A DNA stretch of 64,000 bases from assembly GCA_001414345.1 (NCBI GenBank), contig LLCB01000016.1, positions 248,001 through 312,000 on the forward strand, given 5' to 3'. Source of the DNA: Hymenoscyphus infarciens. Its lineage: Eukaryota; Ascomycota; Leotiomycetes; Helotiales; Helotiaceae. Below, piece after piece: positions 11,732 through 22,749 of the stretch (the first letter of the stretch is position 1; each line of letters starts with the position of its first letter). The notes under the pieces were generated by a model. It was not told the origin of the DNA. It searched no databases and saw nothing but the letters and a program-made list of their open reading frames with translations. A program made the translations under genes and the position numbers.

Positions 11732-12953
11732 ATGGTTCGCATTTCGTCCTGTGCAGTCTTGGGTGCAATCAGTGTAATTTCCGGCACTACGGCTACCCAA
11801 TTTGGTCTTAATGTTCCTATTGAGACACGAAGCCTAGATGCAATCTATGCAGAAGCTTTGAAGGAGTCAGGAACACTTAATGTAGCACGTGGTGGCGATT
11901 GTAAGCTACCCTGACTTCTCGAATATAGTTATGAGCTAACATTTCATGTTAGCCGGATGGCAAGGGAATGGACTTATCAGTGCCTTCGAAACTCGGTTTC
12001 CAGGTCTTACACTCAACTTGACTGTTGATCTTTCCAAGTATCATGACAGCAGAATTGATCGGGCTTGGTTAGCCGGAAACGAAGACACAGATGTCGCTAT
12101 CCTACAAACCCTTCAGGATTTTCCTCGATGGAGAGATCAACAACGTCTTCTGAACTATAAGCCATCGAACTTTGAAGACATTTATCTCGGAGAGAAAGAT
12201 CTCAATGGTGCTTTTCTCCCAATCGGAATTTGTAAGCAATCCCCATTCTATTGAAGTTACCCCACTAACACCCATTTTTTTTTAGATAGCTTGGGAGATT
12301 TCGTGTACGACAGCACAAAAGTAGCAGCAGCCGATGTCCCAAAGAACTACCAAGATATTTTGGATCCCAAATGGAAGGGAAAGATTGCCTTGACTTACCC
12401 AAATGACGACGATGCGATTTCATATCTCTTCAGTGTTATCATTGAGAAATATGGCTTTGCATGGTTTGACGCTCTCGTTAAGCAAGACATACAATGGGTT
12501 CGAGGAACTGAAACACCCTCTATCAAAATATTCGAGTCGCACTCAAACTCTACCAACTCTACCGACTCCGGACCTGTTATCAGCTTCACCACTGGTGGCT
12601 ATTTCAAGGGACCGGCCGATTTTATCGTTCAATCTTCAATCGAAGCACCCGAGACCAAGATGTCGTGGTCCCAAACTGCTGCAATTTTCGCATCCACGAA
12701 GCGACCCGAAACCGCAAAACTCTTGATCGCATACATCACCAGTTCGGAATATCAAGCAGCCAATAGTGGTGGAGCTACACCCGTTATCAGTTTGGACGCT
12801 GGTGCTGCTTACAGCAGCAATATCACTCAAATCAGCTGGTTCAGAGGGTTCATAACTGATCGTACAAAGGTTAATTGGTGGAATCAGCAGTACGAGACAA
12901 CTATTGGTTCTGCTCAAGGTCCAGGTCCTTTGGAATTGTATCCATCCGCGTAA
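11732..12953 (+). CDS. Secreted bacterial-type solute-binding protein (PBP type 2-like)
   Basis: The product resembles periplasmic components of bacterial ABC iron/thiamine-type importers, a fold also found as secreted proteins in some ascomycetes; its fungal role is unknown to me. Exons are 11732-11900, 11953-12231 and 12286-12953 (371 residues). The N-terminus (MVRISSCAVLGAISVISGTT) looks like a signal peptide. Binding-protein features include SGWQGNGLISAFETRFPGL, the hinge-like GAFLPIGIYSLGDFVYDS, the characteristic YQDILDPKWKGKIALTYPND, and a C-terminal AAIFASTKRPETAKLLIAYI helix. Both introns are normal fungal ones, so if it came from bacteria the transfer is old. It lies between the MITE cluster and the RIP block, with no transporter gene beside it. 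Ligand cannot be read from the sequence. Confidence 0.85.
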
Positions 12954-13109
12954 ATTTTTTGCTTATTTGAGTAAAGTAGAGGGGGTTGTGTTTGGATTGC
13001 GCAACTTTTGGGGTGGAATTTTGGGAAGCCAACATGTAACAACAAACGAGATTCTTTGTCCTAAATTAATATAGGGCTTACAATAGATACTTTAAGTTTC
13101 ATGTGATCA

Positions 13110-13262
13110 GCGCTCACGATGGTTAGTTATTCAATGGCTATGGATAGCATAACCATGGATAATAACCACCAATCCAAAAGGCATGGTTATTCAAGTTTGA
13201 AATAACCATTCAAATCCAATCCATTGGTTATGGTTTCTGGCTAACTATTGGATATATATATA
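13110..13262. repeat. Palindromic TGGTTAT/ATAACCA repeat cluster
   Basis: Within about 150 nt the motifs ATAACCA and TGGTTAT recur in both orientations (for example GCATAACCATGG, AAATAACCATTC, CATGGTTATTC and CCATTGGTTATGG), giving several possible hairpins, then an (AT)n run. It sits between the solute-binding gene and the RIP-degraded block and could be the end of a transposon or a separate small element. Arms could not be paired cleanly. Confidence 0.4.
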
Positions 13263-13369
13263 TATGTAAATGGTCGTTTTAGAAGTGAACTCAGGTGGAA
13301 TTGAGACAAATTATGCTTATGCTTATAACCGACTTTTATTTCAACCTTCTCTAGAACCTGAACAAAGCT

Positions 13370-16140
13370 AGTTATAAATAGGTTCTTAGTATAAGTTTAT
13401 CTTTTTTATTATATCTCTATAACTTATACTCTTAGAATCTATAATAAAGATATTTTACTATAAGATATTAGAGATTTAAAAGACTATCTACTATAAAGCA
13501 TAGACGACAATCTATTTCATCTCTATCTAAATTAGCCTCGGTATATTCTATATATAAAACACCTTTATTATAGAATTAGACAGCTAGAAATTTAATTCCA
13601 CTTTAGCTACTTTTAAAGAGTACGAGTATTTAAGTTAGGTTTTTTAATTAGTCGAGGTATATAAGTAGTACTAGAGCTTCTCTATAGTATCTTTTACTAA
13701 GAGAACGCTTCTACTAAGCATATAACTATAACTATAAAGGAGTTTTTATAACTTCTTAATATAATAACTTTATTTATTTACTACTAGATATAATATATCG
13801 TTAAAAGTTATATACTATAATATATTATTCTTTTTTAAAATTAAGAAGTATTATATTTCACTAGAGTTAGAATTAAATAAAGTTATTTATAGCTTTTATA
13901 ATAAATTTAAGTCTAACTTTAGTTTATATATCTTATTAACTAAAGTAGTATACTAGCAGCTATAGTAATTTATAAGATTATAGAGCTTACTTATATATAA
14001 GTTATATTAATTCTTAACTTAAATAATCGTACCTAGACTTAGTTACTAATACTTATAATAATACGAAATATATACTACTATTAAAGAAGTATATAAGAGT
14101 GTATTTAATAGAATAACGTATATAAATACTAGGTACTAATATAGAATAAAAGACTAAATTAGGCCTTTTTTAACTATAGAAGAGTAAGTAACTATATATA
14201 AGAGGTTTAGATAGTATAAAAAGGTCTAAAAGCTAAAGTGTAAAACCTTTCTAAAGTAGATAATATAAAATAATAATAACTAAAGGCTACTATCTATCTA
14301 CTAAAATCTTATATATATAGTATATACTATATAGTCTCGGCTATATAGAATAGTAGACTATTATACTTATTAGTATTAGCTTTTAATAGCTTTATTTAAA
14401 AACGTAATAAACTAGAAATATAACTAGAAAAAAAGAAACTAAAACGTTATACTTATATATATAATACGCGCGTATAAATAAAGCTAAAAAGTAGCGACGT
14501 AGTTATATTAATATTAGATAAAGTATATAGCTTTTAGAAAAGATAGTTTTAATCTTATAATCTAGCTCTTCTAAGACTTTAACTCGTCTCTTTTTATATA
14601 TATCTATAGTATATTAAGTAGCTCTCTCTAAACCTAGTATAACTAGTATAGCGAGTCTAGTAGTAATAGTAGAGAGCTATTAGAATTATATAATATTTAC
14701 TAAAGAGTATAAAAGATTAGAGCTTATAGTTATATATATATATATAGCTATACTATTATATACTATACTATACTTAATTAGAACTAGCTATATCTATACT
14801 CTAGTTAATTTAAACTATATATTTTAATATAGTATATATTCTAGAGCGACTTCTAAAACTAGTCTAATAAATACTACTAGAAAGTATAGAGATTTCTAAA
14901 AGTATATTATATTATTCTTATAATAGCGCTAGTCTTAGAAACTTCTCTCTAATAATACTTAGCTTCTATATCTGTTTTTAGATTAGTTTCTTAGACGCTC
15001 TTATATCTAGTTTAAGTTAAGAGAACGAATTAATAAAAAAGCGAGATAGTAAGAAAGATCGAGTTCTACTAGGCGTAGTAGTTTCTAAACGTCTCTTAGC
15101 TCGTTACTACTTTTTAGTACGCTTTTAGCACTAAAACTAAGCAAAAACCACTTATACACCTACTTTTATTCTTATAATTAATTAATAACTATAATATAAA
15201 ATAGCAAAGAAACACTAGAGATCTAAAAGTCGCTAGGCCTCTAAACGAAAGACTTCTCGATATAAGGTCCTAGTTTAGTAGCGTACTATTATTATTAGTA
15301 GAAGTAGATAGAATACTAATAAACAAGAGTTACTTCTTTAGACACGAGATAACCTAGATTACGTATCTATTTTAGAGAGTAGTATTAGAGACCTTAGTTT
15401 CTATTACTTTTTATATAATAACACTTAATTTTATATAATATATATATAGTAGAGGTGAAAAAGAAGAGTTATATTCAAGCGAGAAACTAAGCTAAAAATT
15501 AGCTAAGAACGCTTAGAAAATATTAGACCGAGTACTAGAGTCTTTAAGAGTTTTTAGTAATAGCTTAATTAATAAAGACTTATTTAGTCTTTCTATTTTA
15601 TATTCGCTCTATTAGAATTAGTTTTTAAGTTATTTAAAAAAGAAGGCTTTATCTAAATATCTACGATTCTATATTATATAACTCTTATATAGCTAGCTCT
15701 AGACTAATAAGAAAGATTAATATTAAAATACTCTTCTAATTAAAGAAAAGTTAATCTATATCGCTATTAATATAAAATAAAATAGTAATAGTTATATATA
15801 TACTCTCTAATACTTTAGTAAGCTAGCTTTTAGAAAAGAATATAGTTATTTAGTTATTTTAATATATTAAAATACTACGATTTTAAAATAGAGATTTGAT
15901 CTTTTTAAAACTATCTAGAGAAAAAGGTTACTCTTTCTAATAGCTTTATATTATTAATCGAATAAATATATAAGTTAAAAGAGTATTTAACTATATTTTA
16001 GTAGAGGCGATTTCGACGTAAGAGAGTAGTTATTAAGATATAACTAAACTAAATATATATTAAAACTAGATAGATAATTAATACTTAGGCTATTACTAAA
16101 GAGTCTTCGACTCTTTTAAAAGAAACGCGTCTCTTAAGAC
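13370..16140. mobile_element. RIP-degraded AT-rich block, probable transposon relic
   Basis: About 2.8 kb is extremely TA-rich with stop codons in every frame. Whole 60-nt stretches (for example 14281-14340, 14401-14460, 15001-15120, 15961-16020) have no CA or TG dinucleotide, while CG is still present (ACGCGCG near 14466). That is the expected result of repeat-induced point mutation (CpA to TpA on both strands) and not of simple AT drift. The edges are fairly sharp: normal composition returns at about 16140. I could not recognise a transposase or reverse transcriptase in the wreckage, so the element type is unknown. Confidence 0.8.
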
Positions 16141-16343
16141 CAACAGGCTCACCTAATTGAAAATTACATGTAATTTGGTTTTCCGTTCAGTATACTGATA
16201 TACTAGGTTAACTGCCAGCGAGGCCAGCACTTGAATTGAATTTCGACCATTTCCCCTTGGACTCTATCTCGGCTCTCGATTCAAAAATGGTCTCTCCATC
16301 ATTATGATGAGAAGTGTGTTCTCCTGCCCGCAACAAGCTCGCC

Positions 16344-17056
16344 TCAAACTTTGCCAATATAATCATATATGATCTTTGCCACCACCACCTTCTCTCCCTT
16401 CCTCACAGCAAGTCTCCTCACATACCGTCTCGCCCCATCCACCTCCTCAAAACTCCAAACATGTTCTCCCGTCATGCCCTCGCGACTACTCTCTATAAGT
16501 ATCCGCAAATATTTTTCGTCGCCCGCACCCCCGCTCTCTTGAATCCCCTCCCTCAACACCCCCTCCGTCAACTCGGCAGCTGTCGACCATCCCATTTTTG
16601 CCTTGTAATCCCCAAGGAGAGCATCGGTTTTCGCTACGGTCCCCCAGTCGAGGGTTATTTTGTCCGTTGAGCCGCTTCCGATGACGACGGCGTGGATTTC
16701 GAGACATGTTATCCCGTCCTCGGGACGGGTGGAGGATGTGATTGTTAGTCGCGGGGTAGCGTACGAGGCGGCTTTTCGAACTGCCCATGATACGCCTTGC
16801 TAGCCGGTGTGTCAACTATGGAATCAACCATTCGCAAAGAACAATCCGCACTCGAAAAGGGAAATGGAGATGGACATGTTTGAACGGGCGGCACCAACCA
16901 AAGCCAGAAGGGCATCGAACGAATCGGACAGCTTCTTATTCTATTTGTGCATTCTTGTCAGCGGCCATGAAACCCACTCTTCTCATGATTTCAACGAATT
17001 ACCAGGACGAATTTCCCATTGAGCTGGGCTAGAGTGACTTCGGGAGGAGCGGCCAT
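16344..17056 (-). CDS. Small lipocalin-like fungal protein of unknown function
   Basis: Three exons on the minus strand, 17056-17003, 16940-16899 and 16799-16344, give 183 residues. The spliced protein begins MAAPPEVTLAQLNGKFVL, continues NKKLSDSFDALLAL, then QGVSWAVRKAASYATPRLTI, and ends with RRYVRRLAVRKGEKVVVAKI and a short IYDYIGKV tail. This pattern (NGKFVLNKxLSD, QGVSWxxRK, GEHVWSFEEVDGxRRY, basic VRKGEK near the C-terminus) recalls a family of about 180-residue fungal proteins, sometimes near secondary-metabolism genes; a lipocalin-type beta barrel is my inference. All introns are GT-AG (62 and 99 nt) and the frame is kept exactly. No signal peptide is visible. The gene starts about 200 nt from the RIP block but its own sequence is not RIP-mutated. 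Confidence 0.75.
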
Positions 17057-17637
17057 TGCGAGGGATTTGAACGCCAGGTGGTTATCTTTGTTACATTTCT
17101 TCGAATGCGAGATCCTTATATTTTGTTCCATCTACTATCACAGGCCGAGCAGAGTTCCAAGTCTGGATAATGTTGCGGTTGCAGCTTGTTTTTCCATTGA
17201 AGAGGAAGGTACCAGGTTTTATGTTTTGAGATTATGAACTGCCGAGGTTGAAATGTGGAATGGGCCTTCCTATTTCGTACCTATGTTGGGACTGCTGAAA
17301 ATTGTTCGACGACGATGTTTACGCTGAGGTTTCAACGCCCAAGAACTTTGATGGTTTGGCTTTTTGAGCAGTATATCTTCTAATACAGTACATGCTCAAT
17401 ATAGCTGGCCCGACAAAAACGCGACTGTTATAGTTGCCACTGTGTAAGAGAATCTACCAAGCACTCCTCCATTTTATCACTTGGTCTTGTTTATTTCATA
17501 AAGTTACTGTACAAAGACAACACTACTTTCAAAGTTTATTGTTTAATTCATATTATCGTAAACATTTCGTAACCCATTCCCCGTCTATAGATACAAGCAT
17601 CCCATCGTACAAGATCTTCTCCTGAAAGACGGAAGAT
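17057..17637. other. Intergenic, no gene seen
   Basis: This stretch holds the promoter of the lipocalin-like gene and the 3' region of the Hsp9/12 gene. I found only short chance frames and no repeats with clear partners. Confidence 0.5.
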
Positions 17638-18043
17638 CTACTTGGTAGCATCGCTAGTCTTACCAGAGATGGTGTTGGCAGCGTTGTTCAATCCGTCCTT
17701 AGCAGAGTCAAGGTATGAAGCGCCTTCGTTCTGTCCCTTGTCGGCGTTTGATCGGGTGCTGTCACCAACCTTCTGCGTGGCGGATTTGTTCTCGCCTGGG
17801 AAATTGTGTTAGTTGGTTTTTTAGGCAGTGTACGTGGTGGTTGTCACTTACTTGGCTGAACAGCTCCCGTCACTTTATCGGCGGCGCCAGAAACGTATTC
17901 GCCGGCAACTTGGGTGTTTGATTTTTGGGATTGAGGAGTGACTTTCTCTTGGGCTTGCTCGCCGAATCCTTTGCGGCTATTCATTTTGTCGGTTAAAGGA
18001 GCGAAGGTGGCTTGTGTGTTTAGACTTACAGTGTGTCAGACAT
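17638..18043 (-). CDS. hsp9: Heat shock protein Hsp9/Hsp12 family
   Basis: Small, highly hydrophilic stress protein that folds on membranes in yeast Hsp12 and is induced by heat, osmotic stress and stationary phase. Exons on the minus strand are 18043-18030, 17976-17852 and 17795-17638, giving 98 residues: MSDTLRKGFGEQAQEKVTPQ at the start and NNAANTISGKTSDATK at the end. The first exon is only 14 nt (MSDT plus two bases). The family signature is the N-terminal MSDxxRKxFxxQAxEKxxPQ plus an alternating Lys/Gln/Ser/Asp composition without cysteine or tryptophan. A single STRE-like AGGGG lies upstream. The name (Hsp9 or Hsp12) depends on the species convention. Confidence 0.93.
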
Positions 18044-18190
18044 GTTGATTGAGTTGGTTGGAAAGTGGTTTTTGGTTGGTGTTGAGGAGGAGATGGAAGT
18101 GTGAGTTGTAGTGAGAAGAAAAGCTGAATAGAAAGGAGATAATTAAGATAATTAAATAGGGAAATCGCAGGCAGCCGAAGGACACGAGTT

Positions 18191-18195
18191 CCCCT
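18191..18195 (-). promoter_or_regulatory. Possible STRE (AGGGG) upstream of hsp9
   Basis: The plus strand reads CCCCT, i.e. AGGGG on the coding strand, about 150 nt before the hsp9 start codon. Msn2/4-type factors bind this core in yeast stress genes. A five-base core is common by chance, so this is weak support. Confidence 0.25.
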
Positions 18196-19543
18196 TCGTC
18201 ATTATCGAAACCTGGTTGATCACAAGGCGACATGCAAAGTTGCACAATCCTCACACCTCACACCTCACACGAGACCAGCCCAACGTCATGGCAAAATGGA
18301 AAGATGTCTTAGCCGGAGACTTCTTCCCAGAAGATTGTCAGCGAATGATTCTGATATCAACCTGGTGCCCTTCCGTACAAGTACAAGTACTTGTGCTTTG
18401 TAGGAAGGACTGCTGACCACTTGGATTGGGGATTGGCCACTGATCAGATAAGACAATTACGTGCGTTCAAGCCACAATTCGCATTTGATACCCACACAGT
18501 GCCACACCACTCCAGTCCCGAAGAAATAATTACGACATTCTTGGTGACCCCAAAGCTCGAATGATGTCATCCACCTGGTTTCCGTGATGTCATCGAGACG
18601 AGATCTGAACAGTCACGAGTTTTCTCTTGGAGTACTTGAGGTAATGAAACTCTCCCACAAGCTCTGAAAAGAAAGATCAATAGAAAGGACGGGTAGAGAG
18701 GACTTGGGGAGGAATCCATTATCAAGTATCAAGCACGTGCTTTCTTAAGCGAAGTTGGAAAATACATTTATCTCAGGTTCTCAGCCTCTCTACTTAAAGA
18801 ATAGCTTTAGTAAGAACGTCAAGTGGGACAGTCAAAACAAATCCCGAATCATGATACGACCCTGGGTAAAGGTAATTCCGGGTGGCTGACCCCACCCCCA
18901 CGTCGACTGACCAATGGTAGGATATCCCTTCATATATTTACGGAGCATTCCAGAGCATAAAAATTAACAAATCAACTTATAACGGAATGTCTAATATAAA
19001 GTCGCTTACTATACGTATTGTAGCTATTTTGAATAATCTTGGCTAACAAAAAAAGATTCGATGAGAGTAAAAACATTAATTATCGTCCAACGTAAAGTTG
19101 TTTAATTCCATTGTTCCAGCGAATTAGAACATTTGTCTCGGTCTTAAAATTCTGAAAGATTGTTTGTTCTGGAAATTTTATAACAACGTCAGCTAGGAGC
19201 AGGTGTCAACCTGAAGAATTTACTGCCCCTTTTATTGTTTACCCGGGGGTGGTCAACTAAAAGTTTTAGTCTTCAATAAGCGAGGTTCATGACTACAGTG
19301 CATATCCCATAGCCTGTCACTCTCTCATCTTCACTTTCTACAAACTCTAGCGAGAAAAAATAAAACTGCTCTCTTCGGCCACAGGACTTTTAGACTCTTC
19401 GTTGCCCTCGGAACCTGCCAAATACCCTTCTGGTCCCTCGCTTGACAATGTCAAGAGACCACAAACCGGTTCCACCCAAGACGGCCTCGTCCTCAAACTC
19501 ACAGAAAATCCATTTTTTCCAAACATCCAAGTATTAACTCCTC
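18196..19543. other. Intergenic, no gene seen
   Basis: About 1.3 kb without a convincing reading frame. It carries the distal hsp9 promoter and the 3' side of the dehydrogenase gene. Composition is ordinary; the part near 18940-19250 is moderately AT-rich but keeps CA/TG dinucleotides, so it does not look RIP-mutated. Confidence 0.5.
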
Positions 19544-20727
19544 CTAAAACCCCCTAACCTTGTCAACCCGATTCACAAACCCACCCCCCTCACTCAGCTT
19601 CTCCAAATTCGTCTCCAAAACCCCCAACAACCTCGCACTCTGTTTCGTACTCCTCCAACTAATATGCGGACTAACAAACAGATTCTTTGCCTTCCACAGC
19701 TCATGACCCTTCGGCAACGGTTCCGGATCTGTAACATCCACAGCAGCGCCTCTGATCCATCCCTCCTCCAGAGCTTCAATAAGATCAGGAGTTTTGATGA
19801 TGGGACCCCGTCCAATATTGGAGATAAAAGTCTTCTTCTTTTTGAGAATCTGGAATTGTTCTTTTCCTATCATCCCCGTAGTCTGGGGTGTGAGGGGGAG
19901 AGAGATAAGTAAAAGATCGAGATCTTGCTCCAGAAAGTTGTCAAGTGAGGCGGTGTCGCTTCCGGAATACCATTTTGATGGTAACAAACCATCAGGATCG
20001 CCAGTTCCGGGGACGACGTAGGAATCGTCGATTTTGGATTCAGGCGTGAGACGGGGTCGCATGGTGAAGACTATGATGTCCATTCCGAGGGCCTTTGCCA
20101 CGCGTGCGCATTGGCGACCTATGGCTCCGTAACCGAGAATGCCGCTGTGGCAATGTGTTAGATGAGAGGGAAAAGGATGGGAAGGGGGTAGGGTTGAGGG
20201 GACGTGCATTCTCAAACCGACGGAATCTTCAACCGGAGGGACGGTATTTGGGATCCATTCTTCTTCTCTCATCGCTTCCGCATATCTCGGGAGTTGATGC
20301 TGAAAAGACAAGAAAGTAGCGAAAACCCATTCCGTTATTTGAGGTCTAGATCCATCAGCGTCTTCACCCTCGCCGATCGCACTCCCTCATAGATTGGAGG
20401 GACCCACGGATGCGTCCCGTTACTGGTACAAAACACCACATCCTCTTTCTCGTATATCCCCTTCCCAAAACACTGGTTCGCACCCGAACTCGTCAATTGC
20501 ACCAATTGCAACTTAGGAGCCTCTTCCGGTTCAGGGATGATATCCCAAGTTAAAAGTGCCGTTGTGTCTTCCCAGATTCCTTTTGGTAATTCCCTACCAC
20601 TGACGCTGACATTATGCCATAGAATCTGCAAACCAGGGTGCTTGGCTTGTAGACGGGGGATGAAGTCGGTGGGTGGGTCGTACCACAAGAATATGACTAC
20701 TTTGTGGCCTTCGAGTTTGGTGTTCAT
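19544..20727 (-). CDS. D-isomer specific 2-hydroxyacid dehydrogenase (NAD(P)-binding)
   Basis: Oxidoreductase interconverting 2-keto acids and D-2-hydroxy acids; the exact substrate is not predictable. Exons on the minus strand are 20727-20408, 20345-20208 and 20144-19544 (352 residues). The catalytic domain has TSSGANQCF and SNGTHPPQITEWVFATFL across intron 1. The Rossmann motif is GILGYGAIGRQCARVAKALG, then the catalytic Arg in NIGRGPI, the Glu in DVTDPEPLP and the His in VSPHISW. Intron 2 (20207-20145, 63 nt) has the rare donor GC (GCACGT) with a CTAAC branch site 12 nt before its CAG acceptor. Splicing it restores the family sequence VGLRIGILGYG; because its length is a multiple of three, retention would add 21 residues without a stop. 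Confidence 0.9.
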
Positions 20728-21130
20728 TCTGAAAAAGAGACAGGTAAAGGAGGATAAAACTGTGTATTTCTGTGAGATTTTGAGGAAGGAGAAATGATAT
20801 GCTTATCGAGTGAAAGGCGTAATATGAGTCAGCAGATAATTACTCCCACCTATCATATCCAACAAAAGTGGGAGGTGGGAATCTTGATACCCAAGGGGAA
20901 CCTAGTCGCGGCCGGTATTCGGAACTTCTGGTGGTTCGATAGGAGGACTATCAAACTATACACTGGTAGGTATGTATTTCTCGCCCTTGCTTGAAAGTGA
21001 ACTTATGTGAAAAGGTTCGTTGGTGAACTTGGGAAAATGAGGGATGGGGTATTGAGAGTCCGAACAAGATAACTTTATAACAGCAAACAAGCGACATTAT
21101 GACAACCTGAAAAATACACTCCTCTGACAC
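20728..21130. other. Intergenic, no gene seen
   Basis: Promoter of the dehydrogenase and the 3' flank of a broken transporter gene. No supported reading frame or repeat. Confidence 0.5.
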
Positions 21131-21847
21131 CTACGCCGGGATTCTGTTAGTCTCAAAGTGACTGCCTGCCCGGATACGTGGGCCCCATTTATAGAACACC
21201 CAAGGTATAGGCAACATAGCAACGGATATAAACCCAAGGATACTTGTAGCCCATCCAGTCCCCAGATGACGATACACTAGTAACATTTGCAAAAATGGTT
21301 ATATAATCGAGACCGATACGCACTCGTAAAGGTACCAGTAGTGACAGGAAGCGTAGCACCGCCAAAGAAACCGGCGCAAAACTGGAGGATACATAATGCT
21401 GTGTTATTTGGAGAGAATCCAGGGGCAAGTGTAGAAACAGCTGAGATGGGAGGTGAGGCTCTGTAGGTACCTAGTCTGCCAAACTTTTCGCTGATCTGAT
21501 AATGAATTAGTATAAGTTATTGAAGAGTGATTGGTACATACCGGTGCGCTGGTCATTGGACCAAAAGACAGCCCAAGAACATAGGTAGGTTGTGAGTGGC
21601 AGTATGGCGACCGTGTTGGAGACATGAGAGTCTCTCATGACATCAGGGATATATATCGAACTTCCAAAGACACTAACAATATCTTAGCTACGGTTTTCCG
21701 GAATGAGGAGGATACTCGTATTACAAAACACATCAGTGAAGGGACCCCCATATTGTAACATCTCTTTGGCGTTGACCAATTGAGAGGAAGAGAAGCGTCT
21801 GTGGAATTTGGTACTGTTCCGTACTGAGCATTCAAATTTGAATTCAT
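21131..21847 (-). pseudogene. Broken MFS transporter (DHA1 drug/polyamine type) with internal deletion
   Basis: The minus strand keeps both ends of an MFS transporter but lacks the middle. Near 21790 the pre-TM1 motif LPLNWSTPKRCYNMG is in one frame; at about 21675 the frame shifts, then GSSIYIPDVMRDSHVSNTVA and LPLTTYVLGLSFGPMTSAP follow (TM1-TM2). After a spliceable intron come ISEKFGRLGTYRASPPISAV and LQFCAGFFGGATLPVTTGTF. A second spliceable intron then joins straight to YRHLGTGWATSILGFISVAM and PIPWVFYKWGPRIRAGSHFE, which is the last membrane span and tail. About half of the usual roughly 500 residues (central loop and most of the C-terminal bundle) is missing. It cannot form a working 12-span carrier. 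Confidence 0.75.
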
Positions 21848-22749
21848 CTCCACGGCATGCTTTCCAGAAGTTTGGGTGGAAAGGCGGACATGCTCCAGGC
21901 GAACCTTGGAAGGAAGCCTCACCGACCTGAACGTTGGACATTTTCTCATATAGACAAACCCCCGACGAAACAATAAACTTGTTATCAACGCCATATATAG
22001 TAGAATCCAACGGCAATTGCATCAAGCCTTCATCGATAGGCCGCTAAGGTAAATGAGCCACAATGGGGTACAATTTCATGCTGGACGTCAAGCTTCAATA
22101 TTGCCCGGTCGAATGGCATGCAGCGAGGGTTACCATTGTACATTCAACGATCGCACAATGGCTAAGTTTGAAGCTACATCTGCATACATGTACTATTTGT
22201 AGAGAGATAGGGCGATGTGCGACTCCCGAAGCCGCCCTGTTTCCGAAGTTACGAGATAGTTGATCCGTGATAGCGTGAAAATTTACTGACCCTCATTGCA
22301 ACTACAAGTTTGGTACCGGGAGAAAAAAAGTTGATGGAATCAAAAGGTTGTGGTTATCGCGTTATCAACCAAATTCCTGTCTAGGACATTTTAAGTAAAG
22401 TGTTCTAAACACTTGGAAGAATTTAGAATTGGCCTAGATAGTTGAGACAACCAACTTCAACACTTACTCTCAAGAGCTGGGACAACGAGCTAGGGAGGGA
22501 GGCGCGAATTTGAATTTGTTTGTATTGTTGAAAGAAAGGAAGGAAGAAAGGAAGAAAATTGAGTTAACAAATGGATTGTGTTATTGAAATAGAACAATTT
22601 CGGAGGGTTTTGTGGTACCAGAGGAGATTGACGGGGGACATGCTGAGCACGTGCTCTCGCGTTTCTCCGAGATTCTGCCGTGGGGGGTTAACTCTCGCTC
22701 TCAACTTCCTGGAATCTGTTTGCACCTACATCTACTCCACATCCTCACA
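21848..22749. other. Intergenic, with a short family F repeat and a purine tract
   Basis: No gene was found. A copy of a short dispersed element lies at 22400-22451. A GA-rich purine tract (22530-22560, GAAAGGAAGGAAGAAAGG-like) precedes the small zinc-finger ORF. Confidence 0.5.
22400..22451 (+). repeat. Dispersed short element family F, copy 1
   Basis: The sequence TGTTCTAAACACTTGG, followed by ATTTAGAATTGGCCTAGATA and ending GACAACC, aligns with 53652-53707 and, on the other strand, with 58613-58660. The ends form an imperfect inverted repeat (TTGTTCYAAA-type). Confidence 0.5.

Noticed and set aside
13370..16140. CRISPR-like or satellite array in the AT-rich block
   Set aside because: No regularly spaced identical repeats are present; short TA-rich words recur only because of composition.
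9215..16140. A multi-gene metabolic cluster or starship-type cargo element around the solute-binding gene
   Set aside because: No tyrosine recombinase, synthase or transporter gene is present; the region holds one intact gene, small inverted-repeat elements and a RIP relic.
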